DNA from: Lascolabacillus massiliensis
Lineage (GTDB): Bacteria; Bacteroidota; Bacteroidia; Bacteroidales; Dysgonomonadaceae
DNA length: 64,000 bases
Direction: 5' to 3'
Assembly: GCF_001282625.1 (NCBI RefSeq)
Contig: NZ_CTEJ01000001.1
Span: 558,001-622,000, forward strand
Shown piece by piece: positions 17,566 through 25,902 of this stretch. The notes beneath the pieces were generated by a model. The model saw only the letters and a program-made list of their open reading frames with translations, ran no database searches and was not told the origin of the DNA. The position numbers and the translations under genes were made by a program. The stretch's first letter is position 1. The number at the start of each line of letters is the position of its first letter.

Positions 17566-18882
17566 ATGAAAAGTTCTTTAGAGGCATTTCTTGAGTTGAT
17601 GGAGGCAAACCGAAATGGTTTGGCAAAGGGTATTTACTCTGTGTGTACAGCTCATCCCGAAGTATTGGAAGCCAGTTTTAAACAGGCAAAGCGAGATAAA
17701 TCGCTCCTGCTTATTGAATCTACATCAAATCAAGTTGATCAATATGGTGGGTATACAGGAATGAAGCCTCTTGATTTTGTTGAATTTATCAATGGGATAG
17801 CAGAGAAAACTGACTTTCCTAAAGAGATGATATTACTTGGTGGTGATCATTTAGGACCAAACCCTTGGAGAAAACTGCCTGCTGCAGAAGCCATGGATAA
17901 AGCTAAAGTGCTTATTGCAGAATATGTTAAAGCTGGTTTTCAGAAGATACATTTGGATACAAGTATGTTTTGTGCTGATGATGAGGGAGATAGGACAAAA
18001 CCATTATCTGATGAGATTGTAGCTGAAAGAGCTGCGATACTTTGTAAAGTAGCTGAAGATACATGGGCAGAATACAGAAAAGATTTCCATAAACCAGTAT
18101 ATATTATAGGTACTGAAGTGCCGGTGCCAGGTGGGGCTCAAGAGGAAGAAGATGAGGTTGTACCAACTTCTCCATCAGATGCCAAAGAAACTATAGCTGT
18201 AACTAATAAACACTTCCTGAAAGTGGGCTTGGAAGATGCGTGGAATAGAGTAATTGGAGTAGTTGTTCAACCTGGAGTGGAATTCAGTGATGACCGCATA
18301 TTTGCATTTCAACCAGAGAAGGCAGAAGAGTTAAGTAAAAATATTTTGGAGTATGATCGACTTGTTTATGAAGCTCATTCAACTGATTATCAGACTGAGG
18401 ATATGCTTAGAAAACTGGTTGAAGGTCACTTTTGTATATTAAAGGTTGGTCCATGGTTAACATATGCTTACCGTGAAGCCTTACTGTCACTTGAGGCTAT
18501 GGAGGTTGAATTATTGGGTGCAGATGATCCAAACCTATCAAGGTTGAGTGAAATCCTGGAAAAGACAATGATCAACGAGCCAAAATACTGGGAACCATAC
18601 TATCATGGAGATGATAAACAAAAAGCTTTTAAAAGAAAATATAGTTTTTCAGATAGGGTTAGATATTACTGGCCAGTAAAGGATATAGAAGAGGCAAAAA
18701 AGAGGTTGTTCAATAATCTAAGTGAAATAGAAATTCCATTATCGCTTTTGAGTCAATATATGCCTGCTCAGTTTTATCAGGTATGTAAAGGTTCAATAAA
18801 AGCTAATCCAACTGACCTGGTTCATAGTCATATAAATACGGTAACAGGTATATATTCACGAGCTTGCGGTTTATCAGATTAA
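17566..18882 (+). CDS. GatZ/KbaZ-like tagatose-bisphosphate aldolase subunit or 4-epimerase homologue
   Basis: A 438-aa cytoplasmic protein with the full GatZ/KbaZ pattern: GIYSVCTAHPEVLEASF, LIESTSNQVDQYGGYTGM, GGDHLGPNPW, KIHLDTSMFCADD, YIIGTEVPVPGGAQEE, YEAHSTDYQT and YSFSDRVRYYWP. In Enterobacteria this subunit supports the catalytic class II aldolase GatY/KbaY. Some homologues have been described with fructose/tagatose 4-epimerase activity and could turn Tag6P into Fru6P without an aldolase. No GatY/KbaY gene is in the window. It is the last gene of the operon, and a terminator follows. Confidence 0.85.
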   Translation: MKSSLEAFLELMEANRNGLAKGIYSVCTAHPEVLEASFKQAKRDKSLLLIESTSNQVDQYGGYTGMKPLDFVEFINGIAEKTDFPKEMILLGGDHLGPNPWRKLPAAEAMDKAKVLIAEYVKAGFQKIHLDTSMFCADDEGDRTKPLSDEIVAERAAILCKVAEDTWAEYRKDFHKPVYIIGTEVPVPGGAQEEEDEVVPTSPSDAKETIAVTNKHFLKVGLEDAWNRVIGVVVQPGVEFSDDRIFAFQPEKAEELSKNILEYDRLVYEAHSTDYQTEDMLRKLVEGHFCILKVGPWLTYAYREALLSLEAMEVELLGADDPNLSRLSEILEKTMINEPKYWEPYYHGDDKQKAFKRKYSFSDRVRYYWPVKDIEEAKKRLFNNLSEIEIPLSLLSQYMPAQFYQVCKGSIKANPTDLVHSHINTVTGIYSRACGLSD

Positions 18883-18948
18883 AAAGAAAACATTGATGAT
18901 TGATAGCTAAATGATGAAAGTGAGCAATTGAATACTTGTTCTCTCGTT

Positions 18949-19003
18949 AACTGACTAAGTTGGAAGTTATAATTATATAACTATCGCTTAGTCAGTTTTT
19001 TTA
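18949..19003 (+). terminator. intrinsic terminator ending PUL 1
   Basis: AACTGACTAAG (18949-18959) pairs with CTTAGTCAGTT (18987-18997), with a further AGTTAT/ATAACT inner stem, followed by a T-rich tail to 19003. It closes the agaS-gatZ operon. Confidence 0.85.
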
Positions 19004-19042
19004 TTTCTATGAACAAAGTAAAATTATTCTTGTTTAAAAAAC

Positions 19043-19639
19043 ATGAAGAATATTAGTTATCTACTTTACTTATTAGTAATTGTTGCTGTTTTAACCAATT
19101 GTTCGGAAAAAAGAAACAGTGGAAATATTAATGTAGCTGTACTCCTCACCGAAGGTTTTCATGGGGAAGAGACATATATTCCAATAGGCTATCTTATTAA
19201 TAAAGGGATTAATGTTACTGTTATTGGTCCGAAAAAAGGAACAGTTCAGTCTTGGGACAAAGTGTATAGCATTGAAATAGAAAAAGCTTTGGGTGATATC
19301 TCAATTGATGACTTTGATATGTTAATTATACCAGGAGGTAGTTCACCGGCAAAAATGAGAGAGATACCTGAAGTTGTGGATTTCACAATTAATTTCTACA
19401 ATACTGGTAAAACGGTGGCCTCGATATGTCATGGACCTCAGTTGCTTGCAGCAACCGGAATACTTAATGGTGTGAATGCAACTGGTGTAAGTGATATTCA
19501 GGAAGAGCTGGAAGCAGCCGGGGCCTTTTATATAAACGAAGCAGTTGTAGTGGATAATAATCTTATTACCTCAAGAGATCCTGATGACATACCATCATTT
19601 ATTGTTGCAGTAGCAGATGCTGTATTCAACCAAAAATGA
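19043..19639 (+). CDS. DJ-1/PfpI-family lipoprotein
   Basis: A 198-aa DJ-1/PfpI superfamily protein with a lipoprotein signal (VLTNCSEK, Cys20). The core follows the family: VAVLLTEGFHGEETYIPIG with the conserved Glu, DMLIIPGGSSPAKMR, and the nucleophile elbow SICHGPQLL with C129-H130. Relatives act as proteases, glyoxalases/deglycases or redox sensors, and most are cytoplasmic, so anchoring in the envelope is notable. It stands alone after the PUL terminator with no co-transcribed partner. Confidence 0.8.
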   Translation: MKNISYLLYLLVIVAVLTNCSEKRNSGNINVAVLLTEGFHGEETYIPIGYLINKGINVTVIGPKKGTVQSWDKVYSIEIEKALGDISIDDFDMLIIPGGSSPAKMREIPEVVDFTINFYNTGKTVASICHGPQLLAATGILNGVNATGVSDIQEELEAAGAFYINEAVVVDNNLITSRDPDDIPSFIVAVADAVFNQK

Positions 19640-19714
19640 CCAACAATGTAAATTTAATGCCAATCATTAGCTGTAATCAATTTAAATGAGTCTTTTTTTA
19701 AGGAATAAATTGAT

Positions 19715-19722
19715 TATTTTTG
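19715..19722 (+). promoter_or_regulatory. -7 box for the DUF4230 gene
   Basis: TATTTTTG matches TAnnTTTG about 35 nt before the ATG at 19757. The -33 region is a T-rich stretch without a clean TTTG. Confidence 0.4.
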
Positions 19723-19756
19723 CAGCAGGTGCTTTATTTGATTTAAGCTGAATTAT

Positions 19757-20362
19757 ATGAGGAATATATCTATACCAACCATTTTCTTCTTTTTAACTAC
19801 AGTTATACTAGGTTTTGCTCTTCTTATCAATAACAATAAGAGGGCAGATTATCCTGGATATAGCAGCTCCACAATTATGAACCGAATTACTCATATACAA
19901 GAGTTGGCACTGGTTAAACATAATTACACGGGAGTAATTAGCTACAAAGACTATATGAAGTTCCTCAATATCAATATTCCACTAACAGATAAGTATTTTC
20001 TTTTAAAGTATAATGGATACCTAAAAGCGGGTGTAGATTTCAGTCGTGTAAAGATTGATGTTCAAAATGATTCTACTATACATGTATCAATACCGAAGCC
20101 TAAGATTTTAGACACTGTTATTGATGAGAAGTCAGTTGAGGTATTCAATGAAAGTGAGAATGCTTTTAATCCCATAAAAATTTCTGATTATAATGAAGCG
20201 CTTACAAGAGAAAAGAATAACATGATAAAAGATGCTATCGATCAGGGAATTTTGTCAGATGCTACAGAGCAGGCAAAAATTGTGCTGAGAACAATGCTTG
20301 AAGAAATGGGATTTTCTCAAATATATATTACTGAAGAATTAATCATACCACAAATACATTAA
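19757..20362 (+). CDS. DUF4230-family membrane-anchored protein
   Basis: A 201-aa protein with one N-terminal membrane segment (residues about 6-26) and an extracytoplasmic or peripheral alpha/beta part. The segments YLKAGVDFSRVKID, IHVSIPKPKIL and the long helix before QAKIVLRTMLEEMGF match DUF4230 proteins, for which no function is known to me. The next gene starts 1 nt after the stop codon, so the two are almost certainly translated together. Confidence 0.65.
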   Translation: MRNISIPTIFFFLTTVILGFALLINNNKRADYPGYSSSTIMNRITHIQELALVKHNYTGVISYKDYMKFLNINIPLTDKYFLLKYNGYLKAGVDFSRVKIDVQNDSTIHVSIPKPKILDTVIDEKSVEVFNESENAFNPIKISDYNEALTREKNNMIKDAIDQGILSDATEQAKIVLRTMLEEMGFSQIYITEELIIPQIH

Positions 20363-20363
20363 T

Positions 20364-20882
20364 ATGAGGTTTACTTTCCGTTTATATTTCTACTGGGTAT
20401 CAATATTTCTAATATTTTATGCCGGAGTATTGGGCTTAATGTCGCTTTTCTGGGGACTAAACATGAATTTTTGGCAAATTTTATTAGTCTTCGCAATTGT
20501 TGGTATGCTACCTCCTGCTATTTTGACAGCTTACTTTTATAAACGTTTGAATTACATGGAGTCGGATAATATTGATCCACCACAATTTACTGGTCAAAGA
20601 GAAGCTACTTATAAATATAATGGTCGTACTAAATACCCTTTTGATGAAATATTACAACGAATCGACAGACAATGGATTATCTCTTATTCAGACAGGAAAA
20701 ACTGTGTTTTAAAATTTAGAACTGATGCAAGAATGAGATCCTGGGGGTTTGGCGGTTATATTAAGATGGATGAAAATGAAAATCTTTTGGTCATCATATA
20801 CCCAATGTTCCCAAAATATAAGAGAGAGAGGATTATGGTAGACCAGTTATTCCTTATCATGAAAAATGTTCTTGGTGTCTAA
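20364..20882 (+). CDS. two-TM protein of unknown function
   Basis: 172 aa. Two hydrophobic helices lie at about residues 5-32 (YFYWVSIFLIFYAGVLGL...) and 37-58 (LLVFAIVGMLPPAILTAYFY). A cytoplasmic-type C-terminal domain of about 110 aa contains RQWIISYSDRKNCVLKFRTD and YPMFPKYKRERIMVDQLF. I do not recognise the family. Its 1-nt spacing from the DUF4230 gene suggests a two-protein membrane complex. It converges with the GNAT gene, leaving 6 nt between the stops. Confidence 0.6.
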   Translation: MRFTFRLYFYWVSIFLIFYAGVLGLMSLFWGLNMNFWQILLVFAIVGMLPPAILTAYFYKRLNYMESDNIDPPQFTGQREATYKYNGRTKYPFDEILQRIDRQWIISYSDRKNCVLKFRTDARMRSWGFGGYIKMDENENLLVIIYPMFPKYKRERIMVDQLFLIMKNVLGV

Positions 20883-20888
20883 ATCAAT

Positions 20889-21434
20889 TTATTGAAGTGG
20901 GTTGTATCCCTCACAATATTGTATCACTACTTCATTTACAAATTTCAGGAAATCATTGTGTTGCTCCTTACTTATCATTTCAGGATAGCTTAAGATTAGC
21001 AACTCCTGTTTTTGACCTTCTATTCTATATGGTAAATGAACAAACCTGTATGGAGTTAGTGTATAGCCAGCGCGCTCGTAAAACTGTAACCTCCTAACAG
21101 AAAGTTCATTGTTCAGAGGATCAATCTCAAGAATAATAGTATGTTCTGAATCACGTAAATGTCGAAGAAGCTGAGAACCATAGCCATGGCCACGAAGTTC
21201 CGGATTAACCGCCAGATGTTCAAGATAACGATACGACTCCCATTCCCAGAAGAACATTATACCAATAAGTTGTTGGCCTTCCCATGCAGATAATGGAAAA
21301 AAACGCTCATCCTCAAATGCTCGTAGATGATCATTCTTTTTTCTACGTTCTGCATCAGGAAAGCTTTTTTCATACAACTCCCATACTTTGTCCCATCGCT
21401 CTTTATCGTCGATCTCAATCCTTAAGTAATCCAT
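20889..21434 (-). CDS. GNAT-family N-acetyltransferase
   Basis: 181 aa with the GNAT acetyl-CoA-binding motif in LAVNPELRGHGYGSQLLRHL (about residues 75-95), where R-G-H-G-Y-G is the pyrophosphate loop. The preceding FWEWESYRYLEHLAV and the later LYERAGY-type segment (LQFYERAGYTL) also fit. The substrate cannot be told from sequence. A possible -7 box (TAACTTTG on the minus strand, 21459-21466) lies 25-32 nt upstream of the start. Confidence 0.8.
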   Translation of the reverse strand: MDYLRIEIDDKERWDKVWELYEKSFPDAERRKKNDHLRAFEDERFFPLSAWEGQQLIGIMFFWEWESYRYLEHLAVNPELRGHGYGSQLLRHLRDSEHTIILEIDPLNNELSVRRLQFYERAGYTLTPYRFVHLPYRIEGQKQELLILSYPEMISKEQHNDFLKFVNEVVIQYCEGYNPLQ

Positions 21435-21516
21435 TATTCTATTTAAAAGGTTTTACAACAAAGTTAGTAAAATCCATAAAAAGATAAAAAGTAAATTTGT
21501 CTCTTCTTTTTTACTC

Positions 21517-22248
21517 TTAAATATCACAGGTACCGTCAATTGAACAGGATTTACCTTTTATAACTTCAGTCTCAGCAACTTTATTGGTGCGATTTTTCCA
21601 TGCTTTATACGATTTGTACAAAACATCAAGAAACAACTGAACAGGTTCTGAACCTACAATAGCCTGTCTTCTGTCCATCAGAAATGTTGGAACAGTATCA
21701 AATCCAAGATTAGCTGCTTCCTGCATATCCTGTTTTATTTCATATTTATAATCATCACTATCAAGCATCTCAATTATCTCATTTTTGCTTAATCCAGCCT
21801 CTGCTCCTATTGTTAAAAGCAGATTTCTGTCGCTGTAATCCTTTGCTTCTTCGAAATATGCTTTAGATAATTTATTCAGAACAATAGAATCAACTCCTTT
21901 TTTTGATGCTAATTTTATAAGTCGGTGTGCATCACGAGTATTTGCTGCTATTGCATTTTCCAGATTAAAAACAACACCTGCTTCATCTGAAAGTTTTCTT
22001 AATGAGTTGTACATACTTTTAATTCCTTCCGCAGGATAACCTGCTTGATAAATTAAATATTCCTCAACAGGTATTCCATTACCATTATCCGGCAGACTGG
22101 TGTCAAGTTGAAAAGCTTTCCATTCTAGTTCTACTTCATCTGCATGTTCAAACTGTTTTAATGCTTTCTCATAATGTATTTTACCAATATAGCAGTATGG
22201 ACACATAATATCAGTCCAAACTTCAATTTTCATTTTATTTGATTCCAT
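21517..22248 (-). CDS. DsbA/FrnE-like thioredoxin-fold oxidoreductase
   Basis: 243 aa with no signal peptide, so cytoplasmic. The redox motif is CPYC (C16, C19, in WTDIMCPYCYIGK), followed by the helical insertion and the cis-Pro region DTVPTFLMDRRQAIVGSEP. This is the FrnE branch of DsbA-family proteins, associated with polyketide biosynthesis or oxidative-stress disulfide exchange. The C-terminal tail adds two cysteines (KGKSCSIDGTCDI), which could serve as a second redox pair or metal site as reported for some FrnE proteins. Translation may start at Met6 instead of Met1. Confidence 0.85.
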   Translation of the reverse strand: MESNKMKIEVWTDIMCPYCYIGKIHYEKALKQFEHADEVELEWKAFQLDTSLPDNGNGIPVEEYLIYQAGYPAEGIKSMYNSLRKLSDEAGVVFNLENAIAANTRDAHRLIKLASKKGVDSIVLNKLSKAYFEEAKDYSDRNLLLTIGAEAGLSKNEIIEMLDSDDYKYEIKQDMQEAANLGFDTVPTFLMDRRQAIVGSEPVQLFLDVLYKSYKAWKNRTNKVAETEVIKGKSCSIDGTCDI

Positions 22249-22652
22249 TTCAATTTCTTTTTATACAATCACTTTAAACAAGCCGAACCTGATTTTGTTT
22301 AAAGTTATTATGGTCTTATATGAAACATTATAACTAGAAATAAAAATAATTTAATCGTCCTAAATACAAACAAAAAAAGAAGAATATTTGTTATAATAAT
22401 ATCATTGGTTTTGCATTATATAAACTTATCAATTTTCCCAAATAGTGCATAATCTTTACTACAGATAAAGGACACTCGTGGTCCACTTTATGAAGAAACT
22501 TTAATTAAGGTGATAAAAAATGATAAACCATAACTAATTATATGCCTATGTAAATAAATATTTGATTCTCTGCAGGAAGAGGGTAATTTTTTATAGCTGA
22601 AAAATTATCATGTGTATAGTAACTTTTAATATACTAATTAAAAAAACATTAA
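22249..22652. other. 404-bp intergenic region upstream of susC (PUL 2)
   Basis: No gene was found. The region holds the divergent control sequences of the FrnE-like gene and the second susC. Visible structures are a short inverted repeat at the GGACACTCGTGGTCC segment near 22469-22483, and a hairpin TAATTTTTT-ATAGCT-GAAAAATTA (22584-22607) about 45 nt before the susC start. TAACTTTT at 22620-22627 is one base off a -7 box. No TTTCG operator repeat of the PUL 1 type is present. Confidence 0.35.
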
Positions 22653-25600
22653 ATGAATAAATCCATATTTTTGACCGTTATGCTTGTAATGACTCAAATG
22701 CTATTTAATATAAGCATTAGTTTTGCAGACAGTAATGTTAATAATAAGCTGTCTTCAAACTCGGGAGTCTTAGCAATTGATGAAACTGTAACAGCAATCA
22801 ATCAACAAAGTAAGCTGATATCAGGAAGGGTACTTGATGAGCATGGTATTGCTGTAATTGGTGCAAATATAATTGAGAATGGAACAACAAATGGAACTGT
22901 TACTGATGTTGATGGTAATTTTCAGTTAGAGGTTGCAGATGGCGCTGTAATAACAATTTCATATATTGGATATTTAGATAAACAGGTAAATACAGCTGGA
23001 ATAAGTACATTTAACATAGTTCTGATAGAAGACACACAAACATTGGATGAACTTGTTGTTGTAGGTTATGGAACTATGAGAAAGTCAGATGTAACAGGAT
23101 CTATTTCAACAGCAAAGGGTAGTGATATCATAAAAAACCAATCATTTAATGCACTAGAAGGACTAAAAGGTAAGGCTGCCGGTGTAAACATTTTCTCAAA
23201 TACAGGTCAGCCAGGTGGCGAGATGAGAGTAATTATCAGAGGTATCTCTACTATTAATGCATCAGCCAGTCCTCTTTACGTTGTAGATGGTGTTGTAATG
23301 TCCAATTTCCAGTTCTTAAACCCTAATGATATCGAGTCTATTGAAGTATTGAAGGATGCTTCTTCTGCTGCTATCTATGGTGCTCGTGGAGCAAATGGAG
23401 TGATTCTTGTTACCACTAAAAGAGGCGGAAACACTGGCAGTCGTGCGCGTGTATCATACGATGGTTCATTGTCAATAAGTGAAATGGCAAGATACATGGA
23501 TGTAATGGATGCCAATGAATGGATGAGTACATTTAAGCAGGGACTGGAAAATGCAAATGCATGGCAAAACAGAAACTTTACTACAGATCTTTCGCAAATA
23601 TTTACTGATGAACGAATTTTTAATTCTGATGGGACTCCAAAGTATGATACAAATTGGCAGAAAGAAGCCTCAAGGACTTCATTGTCTCAAAATCATCAGG
23701 TAAGTATACAACGCGGAGATGGCGATCATTCTGTGGGTGCATTTATTAATTATACTGATCAGCAAGGTATATTACATAACACTTATTTTAAAAGAATAAA
23801 TGCAAAATTGGCATATGATGACAAACCTACTTCATGGTTATCAACCGGAGTTAATCTGCTCGTAAATCACTCATGGGGTAATAGAACATCAGATAACCCA
23901 TATGGTCAGGGTGCACTACGTACTATGATAGAGTTATTACCGTTTTTGCCTGTTATGCTGGATGGTCAGTATGCACAAACAAATAGTTTCAGGACTGATG
24001 CTATTTTACGTGATCAGAATAATCCTTCAGGTGGAATGCAGGGATTCAGCCCCGAGGGTGTTGGTAACCCTGTAGAGCTGTTAAAGCGTATGGAAGCAAA
24101 ACAATATAGAACCCAGATTTTTGGTAATGCGGCTCTTACATTCCATTTAGCAGAAGGATTGGATTTGAAAACACAGTTTGGTGTTGACTATCAGAACAAT
24201 CGAAATGCAAACTATACTCCATTTACGCCACGACCACTTATTAATCAAAGTTCAACCGGTAGAGCGGAAGGGAATAACTCTAATACGCTATATTGGCAGG
24301 AAGAAACTTATCTGACTTACAACAGACTTATTGGAAGTCATTCTGTTAATGCAATGGGTGGAGTATCTTGGCAGGAAAGAACTTATACATACTTTAGTGC
24401 AGTTGGGAGTAACTTTTCAGATGATTTTTATGGGTACTACAATTTAGGTAAAGGATCTGACAGACCTTCTGTAGGAAATGACCACGATAAATGGTCAATG
24501 AATTCATTTTTTGCCAGATTAGCATATTCATACGATAATAAGTATTTAGCGACGGTTACAAGCAGATGGGATGGATCATCAAAATTTGGTGCAAACAATA
24601 AGTATTCATGGTTCCCATCGATTGGTCTGGGATGGCTGATGACAAATGAAGATTTCTTATCAGGAAATGCTGTAATAAGTCGCTTGAAACCACATACATC
24701 ATTTGGTGTAACCGGGAACTCTGAAATTGGAACTTATGCTTCACTTGCTACAATAGGACAGTCAACTACAATTATAGGTGAGTCTCTCCAAACAGTATCA
24801 TATACTCAACGTATGCCTAATCCTGACTTGAAATGGGAGAAGACAAATCAGTGGGACATTGGTGTGGATCTGGGACTTTTTAATGATAGATTAAATATTG
24901 AAGCTTCATATTACTATAAGTATACTACCGACCTCCTTTTAAGTCGTCCTATACCAAGATCAACTGGTTTTTCTTCGATTACCAGTAATATTGGAGAGGT
25001 TTCAAACAGAGGGTTCGACCTTTTAGTAAATGCATACCCTGTTGAAACGAGTGATTTCAGTTGGAATAGTATGCTTAACTTAAGTTTCAATAAGAATAGA
25101 GTAGAGAAGCTTGATGAGAGTTCATCAGTAGACCAGGTAACAGGAAAACGTCAGATACTACTTGATGGATTTGTTGGTTATGATATGCTTATTCGTGAAG
25201 GAGAAGAGTTATCTTCATTCTATGGTTACAGACGTGTAGGTATCTACGATGGGGTAGAGGCTAACTGGGATAGAGAAACAATGAATGTACCTTCAACTAT
25301 AGGTGAAAAAGTAACATATAAAGAAAGAGAAATTCTTGGCAATGGTTTACCTGATTGGATGGGCTCCTTTATTAATACATTCAATTATAAAGGATTCGAT
25401 CTGACTGTAGATCTTCAGTTCTCCTGGGGAGCTGATATTATGCAAGAATTTTTCCACTCTTCTGAGGGACGATTCTTAACAAGTGGAATAGATCGTTTAT
25501 GGCAGGAAGCATGGCATCCAACAAAAAACCCAAATGGTACTGCACAAGCAATTCGTCTTGCTAACTTCGGTATGGGTAATAATGCCAACGCTGATGATAC

Positions 25601-25868
25601 TTGGGTGGCTGATGGATCATATTTACGAGGCAATTTAATTCAGTTAGGATATACATTCACGCCAGACATATTGCAACGTATAGGTTTATACTCACTTAGA
25701 TTGTATGGAAACATAAACAATGCTTTCTTAATCACTTCTTCTGATTATTTAGGTTATGATCCTGAAAATTCATCTCGATTAGGTGATAATAAATGGGGAA
25801 CAAACCGTCAGTTCTTTACATATCCACGTCCAAGAACATACACAATGGGTATTAATGTAACATTTTAA
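22653..25868 (+). CDS. SusC-family TonB-dependent importer (PUL 2)
   Basis: A 1071-aa SusC/RagA-family receptor. The signal peptide spans about 1-25. A carboxypeptidase-regulatory-like domain at about 55-135 contains GRVLDEHGIAVIGANI and DVDGNFQLEV. The TonB box region is DELVVVGYGTM. The plug bears IEVLKDASSAAIYGARGANG, the classic SusC signature. The barrel ends in YTMGINVTF. It forms a pair with the SusD 35 nt downstream. No enzyme or regulator flanks the pair, so the substrate cannot be guessed. Confidence 0.95.
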   Translation: MNKSIFLTVMLVMTQMLFNISISFADSNVNNKLSSNSGVLAIDETVTAINQQSKLISGRVLDEHGIAVIGANIIENGTTNGTVTDVDGNFQLEVADGAVITISYIGYLDKQVNTAGISTFNIVLIEDTQTLDELVVVGYGTMRKSDVTGSISTAKGSDIIKNQSFNALEGLKGKAAGVNIFSNTGQPGGEMRVIIRGISTINASASPLYVVDGVVMSNFQFLNPNDIESIEVLKDASSAAIYGARGANGVILVTTKRGGNTGSRARVSYDGSLSISEMARYMDVMDANEWMSTFKQGLENANAWQNRNFTTDLSQIFTDERIFNSDGTPKYDTNWQKEASRTSLSQNHQVSIQRGDGDHSVGAFINYTDQQGILHNTYFKRINAKLAYDDKPTSWLSTGVNLLVNHSWGNRTSDNPYGQGALRTMIELLPFLPVMLDGQYAQTNSFRTDAILRDQNNPSGGMQGFSPEGVGNPVELLKRMEAKQYRTQIFGNAALTFHLAEGLDLKTQFGVDYQNNRNANYTPFTPRPLINQSSTGRAEGNNSNTLYWQEETYLTYNRLIGSHSVNAMGGVSWQERTYTYFSAVGSNFSDDFYGYYNLGKGSDRPSVGNDHDKWSMNSFFARLAYSYDNKYLATVTSRWDGSSKFGANNKYSWFPSIGLGWLMTNEDFLSGNAVISRLKPHTSFGVTGNSEIGTYASLATIGQSTTIIGESLQTVSYTQRMPNPDLKWEKTNQWDIGVDLGLFNDRLNIEASYYYKYTTDLLLSRPIPRSTGFSSITSNIGEVSNRGFDLLVNAYPVETSDFSWNSMLNLSFNKNRVEKLDESSSVDQVTGKRQILLDGFVGYDMLIREGEELSSFYGYRRVGIYDGVEANWDRETMNVPSTIGEKVTYKEREILGNGLPDWMGSFINTFNYKGFDLTVDLQFSWGADIMQEFFHSSEGRFLTSGIDRLWQEAWHPTKNPNGTAQAIRLANFGMGNNANADDTWVADGSYLRGNLIQLGYTFTPDILQRIGLYSLRLYGNINNAFLITSSDYLGYDPENSSRLGDNKWGTNRQFFTYPRPRTYTMGINVTF

Positions 25869-25902
25869 TTGATAGTCAGTAATTACAAAAAACAGTAATC
25901 AT

